Below are positions 58,748 to 64,000 of a stretch of 64,000 nucleotides of DNA, one piece after another (the stretch's first letter is position 1; each line of letters starts with the position of its first letter). This stretch comes from an uncultured Treponema sp. Lineage in GTDB: Bacteria > Spirochaetota > Spirochaetia > Treponematales > Treponemataceae. The notes under the pieces were generated by a model. The model saw nothing but the letters and a program-made list of their open reading frames with translations, did not search any database and was not told where the DNA came from. The stretch lies in contig ONPD01000012.1 in NCBI GenBank assembly GCA_900319625.1, forward strand, positions 1 to 64,000, given 5' to 3'. A program made the translations under genes and the position numbers.

Positions 58748-61700
58748 TTGATTAAAAAAACAGCACTTCTGACATTTATATTTTTCCTCATTTCCTTCCG
58801 GACTTTTGCAGATTCAAAAAATTATATTTTGAATTCCAATGTGACGCTGACTGAAATTGATCAGCTTATAAAAAAAACTGAATACGATGAAGCTTTGCGG
58901 CTTTTGAATATTTATATTGCTGCTAATCCTGAAAATTTTGATAATGCCCAGCGCCGCATAAAAAATATCCTGAATCAGAGACTTCAATATGCAGATCTTG
59001 CAGACAAGCTCATTCAGATGATTGTAAACGAGCCTGAAAACAGCAAGGAAATTTATGAAATTATTGCTCAGATGGAAAAATTTGAGCGTCATCCTTCCGA
59101 CGCAAATCTCCAGTTCATCGCTGATGTAAAAAAATCCGCAGAGTTTAACTATTTCCGTGCGGTATTTATGGACATTCAGAATCAGGCGGCGGAGCTGACT
59201 GCAAAAGAACAGTATGCCGCCTCAATGGAAAAAATCCGGGAAGGCTTCTGGCTTTACAAAGATGATTTTTATGAGCACTGGGAAAAGAATCCGGAATTTA
59301 TAAAAGCCAGTGAAGGGGTTCTTTCGGATCTGGAAAAAAATATTGCCCAGTTTGAAAGCCGGGATTACGTTCAGAAAATCAGCGATACGGTTCAGAAATT
59401 TATAAGCCAGGTTAACTCAGATATGTTCAAGGAAGCGGAACTTACTTTTACTGACCTTCAGCGTCAGTTTATGGATTTGAATAAGCTCCGCCTTAAAATT
59501 GAAAAGGACAGCCGGGATTTTGCGGCTATTTTTGAAAATACCAAAAAGTTCGGAGCAGATGATACGGACGCCTCCTACCTCCCTTTTATGATTCATTTTG
59601 TGGACGGAATTGCCTCTGTAGAAAAAAGCGGACTTTTGGGAACTCTGGACGGCTTTTGGGATGCTCTGCTTTCAAAAATGAACCGGGCACTTTTCAATCA
59701 GGTTGCTAAGGCTTACAAAAATTATCAGCCTGACGCCCTTTCTGCAGCTCCCGCTTTTCAGCCTGTAATTAATTATGCCGGTCTGGAAAACAAGGTTATT
59801 GCCCTTTACAATATCCGGGGCGGCGCTTTCCTCAGAAACGGCAAGGAAATCAGCTTTGAAAATCCCCTTGAAGAATATAAAATCCTTTGTGATTACCTGA
59901 TTAAGGTTATCCGGGGAACTGAAGATTTCAAAAAGCTTAAAAATCAGCTTGTAGAATTTAAGGCAAGCCAGAATGCACTCATAGAAAGTCTTGGAGCTTC
60001 TGTAAGCGGAAGTGAAAAAGCTGTAAACGAACTTTTTGCCCTTATAGAAAAAATTGAGGCTTCCGGCGGACAAAAATCAGCTCATATGCTTTCTACCGCC
60101 GACTGGGCCCTTTCCTATAATAATCTGGCTTCTAACCAATGGAGCGAAATTTCAGAACTCTACAGCAGTCTTGTTGATGACGTTTTCCTTCAGATTGAAG
60201 CTCTGGAGACTGAAAGCTGGCAGGCGGTTTCCCGCTCTTATATGAGACAGTCTGATTTTTATGTCAGCCAGGCAAGGCGGGCTGATGAAGCTGGAAAGAT
60301 ATATTTTGAGGGCTTCTGTACAAAAATCGAAGAAGCTGATTATTCAAAAATAAAAAAGAACAGAAGCTTTGCTGTCGATTACGCTGCCTCTTATCAGCCT
60401 TCTCAGCAGGATATTGATACAGCCCGCGAACTGGGCCTTTATTTCCGTTATCCTGTTATTGCGCAGAATATTTTTGCCTATAATTCAGAAAATATTACAG
60501 GATACCTTGCTAATCTTAATGAAATCCAGGCTTTTATTTCTTCTTCCTGGCAGAAAAACGAAAACTGGCTTCAAAATGAAGCAATTTCAAATATTGTCAG
60601 GGAGAATGATATTTACCTGAAGATCAATAAGGATATTCTGCTTGATATACAAAGGCTTTCTGAATCTGAAATTGCTTCCGCAAAGGCAAAAAGCTTTCAG
60701 GCAACTATGTTGAAAAACGAGGGAGACATTCGTTATGAGGAGGCTCAGGCCGCCCTTAAGAAAAAGGATTACAAGCTGGCAAGAAAAAAACTGCAGGATG
60801 CCCTTTCAAAGTATGATGAGTCGCTCGATAACCAGAATGATGAAGAGCTGCGCGCAGAAGTTGATAAAAAGCTTCTGGCGCTTGGAGAGCGGATTACCCG
60901 CGAAGAAAACGAGTTTGTTGTTGTTGAGGTGCGAAATCTTAAAACTCTTGCCAAGGATGCTTATTTTAACGGCCGCTTTGATGATGCGGAAAAATATCTT
61001 AATCAGGCAAAAAGCCGCTGGGCTGATACCAACGTAACGGAAGATGAAGAAATCACAAATCTTATGAGCTTTGTAAATACCGCTGTTTCCATGAATACGG
61101 GACGCGAAATTCTTCCAAGTTACCCTCAGTATCCTGAAATGTCCCAGCTGCTTGATATGTCCTATCAGTATTACAATTCTGGAAAGGAAAAATATGAAGC
61201 CGGAAACAAAAAAGAGGGGAATGCTGATTTGAACAAGGCTTTGCAGAGCATCCAGAAGCTTCAGTATGTTTACCCTTTGAACCAGGAAGCTTCAATTCTC
61301 ACTCTTAAAATAAATAAACTGAAGGATCCGGAAAAATTCCGTGAGGAATTCAGTCAGAAAATTGAAGCGGCAAAGTTTATGTGTAAGGGGGCTGACACAA
61401 GAAGGGAAGGTTATGCAAATCTTCTTGATTATGCACAGATTGAACCTGATTATCCGGGCTTAAAAAATCTGATTTATCAGACTGAAATTGAAATCGGAAT
61501 CAGAAAAAAGCCTCTTGATAATTCTTCAGGTAAAAAGGCCCGCAGTCTTTATGATGAGGCTAAAAAAATGTATTCTGAAGCAAAGAGTGACAGAAAAAAG
61601 CTTGAAGCAGCCCTTGCAAAAATCAATCAGAGTCTTGCCTTGAATTCTGATGATAAGGACTCAATGAAGCTTAAGGACCAGATTACGACAAAAATCGGAG

Positions 61701-61882
61701 GAAGCGCCCCGACGGTTCTTTCTACCGAGGATGAAAGATTGTATCAGCTTGCAATTCAGCGTCTTCAGAACAATAATATTGCTGGAGCCGATGCAATTGT
61801 TACAAAGCTTTTGCAAAAATCGCAGAATATGAATTCTCAGAAAATTAAGGATTTGAAAGTAAAAATAGACGCACGCTCATGA
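58748..61882 (+). CDS. Large exported helical-repeat (TPR-like) protein
   Basis: The 1044-residue protein begins at TTG with a signal peptide (IKKTALLTFIFFLISFRTFA). The remainder is almost entirely helical, with TPR-like segments such as EYDEALRLLNIYIAANPENF, KDYKLARKKLQDALSKYDES, GRFDDAEKYLNQAKSRW and GNKKEGNADLNKALQSIQKL. It is probably a periplasmic scaffold. I do not recognise a named family. The stop overlaps the ATG of the next gene (ATGA), so the two are co-translated and may work together in the envelope. Confidence 0.78.
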   Translation: MIKKTALLTFIFFLISFRTFADSKNYILNSNVTLTEIDQLIKKTEYDEALRLLNIYIAANPENFDNAQRRIKNILNQRLQYADLADKLIQMIVNEPENSKEIYEIIAQMEKFERHPSDANLQFIADVKKSAEFNYFRAVFMDIQNQAAELTAKEQYAASMEKIREGFWLYKDDFYEHWEKNPEFIKASEGVLSDLEKNIAQFESRDYVQKISDTVQKFISQVNSDMFKEAELTFTDLQRQFMDLNKLRLKIEKDSRDFAAIFENTKKFGADDTDASYLPFMIHFVDGIASVEKSGLLGTLDGFWDALLSKMNRALFNQVAKAYKNYQPDALSAAPAFQPVINYAGLENKVIALYNIRGGAFLRNGKEISFENPLEEYKILCDYLIKVIRGTEDFKKLKNQLVEFKASQNALIESLGASVSGSEKAVNELFALIEKIEASGGQKSAHMLSTADWALSYNNLASNQWSEISELYSSLVDDVFLQIEALETESWQAVSRSYMRQSDFYVSQARRADEAGKIYFEGFCTKIEEADYSKIKKNRSFAVDYAASYQPSQQDIDTARELGLYFRYPVIAQNIFAYNSENITGYLANLNEIQAFISSSWQKNENWLQNEAISNIVRENDIYLKINKDILLDIQRLSESEIASAKAKSFQATMLKNEGDIRYEEAQAALKKKDYKLARKKLQDALSKYDESLDNQNDEELRAEVDKKLLALGERITREENEFVVVEVRNLKTLAKDAYFNGRFDDAEKYLNQAKSRWADTNVTEDEEITNLMSFVNTAVSMNTGREILPSYPQYPEMSQLLDMSYQYYNSGKEKYEAGNKKEGNADLNKALQSIQKLQYVYPLNQEASILTLKINKLKDPEKFREEFSQKIEAAKFMCKGADTRREGYANLLDYAQIEPDYPGLKNLIYQTEIEIGIRKKPLDNSSGKKARSLYDEAKKMYSEAKSDRKKLEAALAKINQSLALNSDDKDSMKLKDQITTKIGGSAPTVLSTEDERLYQLAIQRLQNNNIAGADAIVTKLLQKSQNMNSQKIKDLKVKIDARS

Positions 61883-64000
61883 TTTTGTTGTTAAAAAAGT
61901 CTTACCGGCTGATAAAAAAATATCTGCTTCCTCTTTTTGCCTTTATGCTGGCCTTCTTAGCCCAGCCTTTCTTTGCCAGGGACTTTTACTGGGAAAATCC
62001 ACTTTCCATTACAAATGAAGATTCAAGATTCCCTGTGACTGTAAACAGCGGAGAACACGGAATGGTTTTCTGGCAGACAGTTGATACTTCAAAAAAAGAG
62101 ATTTACCTTTCCTGCAGGGATTATACCTCCCTTAAACGCTTTACTTCAAATTTGAACTTTGCGGGGCCTTTTTCCTATTCCGGAGATGAGGTTCCGTCGA
62201 TTTATACTGCCTCTGCCCTGGAAAACGGCCTGCTTGCGGTTGCGGCACTTTCTTCAAGCGGAGAAATCAAGGTTTTTACTTCTTCAGATTACGGCAAAAG
62301 CTGGAAAGCTTCTTCAATAAAAACTTCGGGAATTATGGTTGCTCCCCGAATATTTTCTCTGGGAAACCGCTTTAAGCTTTTCATTTCTTCCGGCGATGAA
62401 GCATCTTTTTCGATTTATACAAGCGAATCTTCTGACGGTTCAAGCTGGACTTCCCTGGAGGCATTTAAACCTTCCTCTAACCTGCGAAATCCCTTCCTGC
62501 CATACCTGATTTGCCAGGACGGAGTGGAAACTGTCGTTTTTCAGGCCCAGTATGTAAATCCCCTTACAAACAGAATTTCCTACCAGCTTTATATGACAAG
62601 CAGGCCTTCTCCTATGCGTCCCTGGACGGAAGCTGTCTTAATTACAGATAAGTCTTCACTTTCCCTTCGCGATACAAATGATTTTTATGCCTACCAGAAC
62701 CAGCGTCCGGTATTATTTTCTTTTGAAGGAAAGATTTATCTTGCCTGGGAACGTTCCCTGAAAAAAGCTGCCTCAATCTGGGTTGCCTCCCTCAGTGCAA
62801 ACGGAATGGAGCCCTTCAGTGCAGAAGCAATCAGCTCAGGCGGAGATGCCAGCCGGGCCATTTTCTTTGAATATGAAGATAAACTCTGGCTTTCCTGGTT
62901 TGATACAAGACGAGGCCGCGAAAGTGCCTATATGGCTGGAAAAGACGGAAGCTTCTGGGAAGAATATACTCTTGCCGAAAACGAAAATGTAAATCAGTTT
63001 GTAAGCCCTCTTGTATTAAATGATTCAGATTCTCTTGCTTCAAAGGTTTTGACTTACGTCTGGCAGCAGACCGGGAAAAACAAAAGAAACTCAATTGTAT
63101 TTCTGGCTCCTGACCGCAGTGTAGGAAGCCCTCTTCTGACTCCTCTTACCTTTAAGAAGGGCAAAAAATCTTCAAAGGTAAAGCTTTCGGTGCAGGTGAC
63201 GCTTCCAAAAGATTCTTCAAATATTGCAGGTTATTCTTATGTCTGGAGCCGGGATCCTCTTGCCCTGCCTCCAAAACAGATTGAACACTTTCCAAAAGAA
63301 ACAAAAATCAACCTGACTGCGGGCGAGGGGGATGGTGAATATTATTTGACCCTTGCCGCTGCAGACTATGCCGGAAACTGGTCGGAGCCGGTAAAACTTG
63401 TATACAATCTTGATACTACGCCTCCTTTGCCGCCAAAGCTGAATCCGCCAAAGCTTGATAAATTCGGTTTCCTTCCTTCCAATACCTTTACGCTGGACTG
63501 GGAGGAGGAAGATGACGGACGTTCCTACCTTTACAGACTGGACTATATTGGCGATATTCCCGAAAAGCTTTATGCTTCGCCGGGGCATTCCCTTAAGCTT
63601 TCCCAGCAGAATGTAAACCAGACTCTTCTGGCCCTGGAAAAACAGTATGCAGCCCAGCTTTCTAAAAAAAGAAGCATGAAGGGAGCTGATTCTACATCTC
63701 TTTTACATTCTAAAAAATTCCAGAATCTTTCTAACGGAGTTTATGTATTAAGCGTATCTGCGGTAGACGAGGTTGGAAATATAAGCCAGCCTTCCCAAAG
63801 CTTTGTTATCCTTAATAAATATAAGCCTTCAACTGTAATTGATTATATAGAGCAGAAGAACTCCGACTTTGGCCAGAGTGAAGTAATAATTCACGGCCGC
63901 GGTTTTACCTTTGACGGAAGTATTTCAAAAGTGATTATTGACCGCGATGGCAAGGAACCTTACGACCTGACCCTCTATCTGAAAAACAATCAGTACCGCG
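61879..64000 (+). CDS. Large exported beta-propeller/Fn3-like protein, 3' end outside window
   Basis: The frame from ATG 61879 stays open to the window end (707 codons). A signal peptide is present (LLPLFAFMLAFLAQPFFARD). Residues ~35-400 have repeated BNR/sialidase-like Asp-box phrases (SSDYGKSW, SESSDGSSW, WFDTRRGRESAYM), suggesting a beta-propeller. Two or more beta-sandwich domains follow (AADYAGNWSEPVKLVYNLDT, VSAVDEVGNISQPSQSF), like Fn3/Ig repeats with the common DxxGN turn. It probably binds glycans or protein in the envelope together with its co-translated neighbour. Confidence 0.78.
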   Translation, partial: MILLLKKSYRLIKKYLLPLFAFMLAFLAQPFFARDFYWENPLSITNEDSRFPVTVNSGEHGMVFWQTVDTSKKEIYLSCRDYTSLKRFTSNLNFAGPFSYSGDEVPSIYTASALENGLLAVAALSSSGEIKVFTSSDYGKSWKASSIKTSGIMVAPRIFSLGNRFKLFISSGDEASFSIYTSESSDGSSWTSLEAFKPSSNLRNPFLPYLICQDGVETVVFQAQYVNPLTNRISYQLYMTSRPSPMRPWTEAVLITDKSSLSLRDTNDFYAYQNQRPVLFSFEGKIYLAWERSLKKAASIWVASLSANGMEPFSAEAISSGGDASRAIFFEYEDKLWLSWFDTRRGRESAYMAGKDGSFWEEYTLAENENVNQFVSPLVLNDSDSLASKVLTYVWQQTGKNKRNSIVFLAPDRSVGSPLLTPLTFKKGKKSSKVKLSVQVTLPKDSSNIAGYSYVWSRDPLALPPKQIEHFPKETKINLTAGEGDGEYYLTLAAADYAGNWSEPVKLVYNLDTTPPLPPKLNPPKLDKFGFLPSNTFTLDWEEEDDGRSYLYRLDYIGDIPEKLYASPGHSLKLSQQNVNQTLLALEKQYAAQLSKKRSMKGADSTSLLHSKKFQNLSNGVYVLSVSAVDEVGNISQPSQSFVILNKYKPSTVIDYIEQKNSDFGQSEVIIHGRGFTFDGSISKVIIDRDGKEPYDLTLYLKNNQYR

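Overview
The window looks like a piece of a Treponema chromosome (Spirochaetota), probably host-associated. The evidence is a UPF0164 outer-membrane protein (a family known mainly from Treponema), several Sec-exported lipoproteins, a BspA-type surface lipoprotein, a DUF4912/GH57 pair, HD-GYP and PilZ proteins, and housekeeping genes read with the standard bacterial code. Most core genes have moderate G+C. The first ~9.4 kb is visibly A+T-rich and looks acquired.

Region by region. (1) 1-10.6 kb is a surface-polysaccharide locus: a truncated flippase joined to a GT2 transferase, a frameshifted GT32, another GT2, a Wzy-like polymerase, a hexapeptide acyltransferase, two GT4 enzymes and a DUF1972 transferase. 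It is interrupted by an AAA+/DUF4143 ATPase cassette and by a family of 24-bp inverted repeats. (2) 10.5-16.3 kb carries an exported HAD phosphatase, a DEDDh exonuclease, aspartokinase-homoserine dehydrogenase and an acetolactate synthase small subunit. (3) 16.3-21.0 kb is an accessory patch: an Rpn/PD-(D/E)XK nuclease, a RelB-YoeB toxin-antitoxin pair between G+C-rich repeats, a BspA-like repeat lipoprotein, a decayed second DUF4143 ATPase, and a response regulator with a stop codon in its DNA-binding helix. (4) 21.0-33.3 kb has a NarL-type histidine kinase, a membrane-anchored HExxH protein, an MBL-fold protein, a pentapeptide-repeat protein, murI (carrying an inserted repeat), purC, plsC, icd-acn (the oxidative route to 2-oxoglutarate), tRNA-Arg and cdd. 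(5) 33.3-41.3 kb has argG behind two ARG-box-like sites, the two-gene Fe-S scaffold/GGGtGRT operon, pncB, an SDR pseudogene, a NagZ-like lipoprotein and a rRNA methyltransferase. (6) 41.3-54.6 kb has two HD-GYP proteins, a PilZ protein, zapA plus a coiled-coil partner, infC-rpmI-rplT, sppA, a CYTH protein, dus, glyS and an aldo/keto reductase. (7) 54.8-64 kb has DUF4912 plus GH57, the UPF0164 protein, and a periplasmic repeat protein followed by a large exported protein that runs off the window.

Three themes go beyond the gene list. First, at least fifteen genes on both strands have a TAnnnT -10 box exactly six bases before the start codon, which implies widespread leaderless transcription and revises several start sites. 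Second, non-coding repeat families are dispersed through the window. One has two copies with compensatory stem changes downstream of argG and pncB; another has been absorbed in frame into murI. Third, two DUF4143 ATPase loci each carry three evenly phased direct repeats in front of the start codon, with unrelated repeat sequences.
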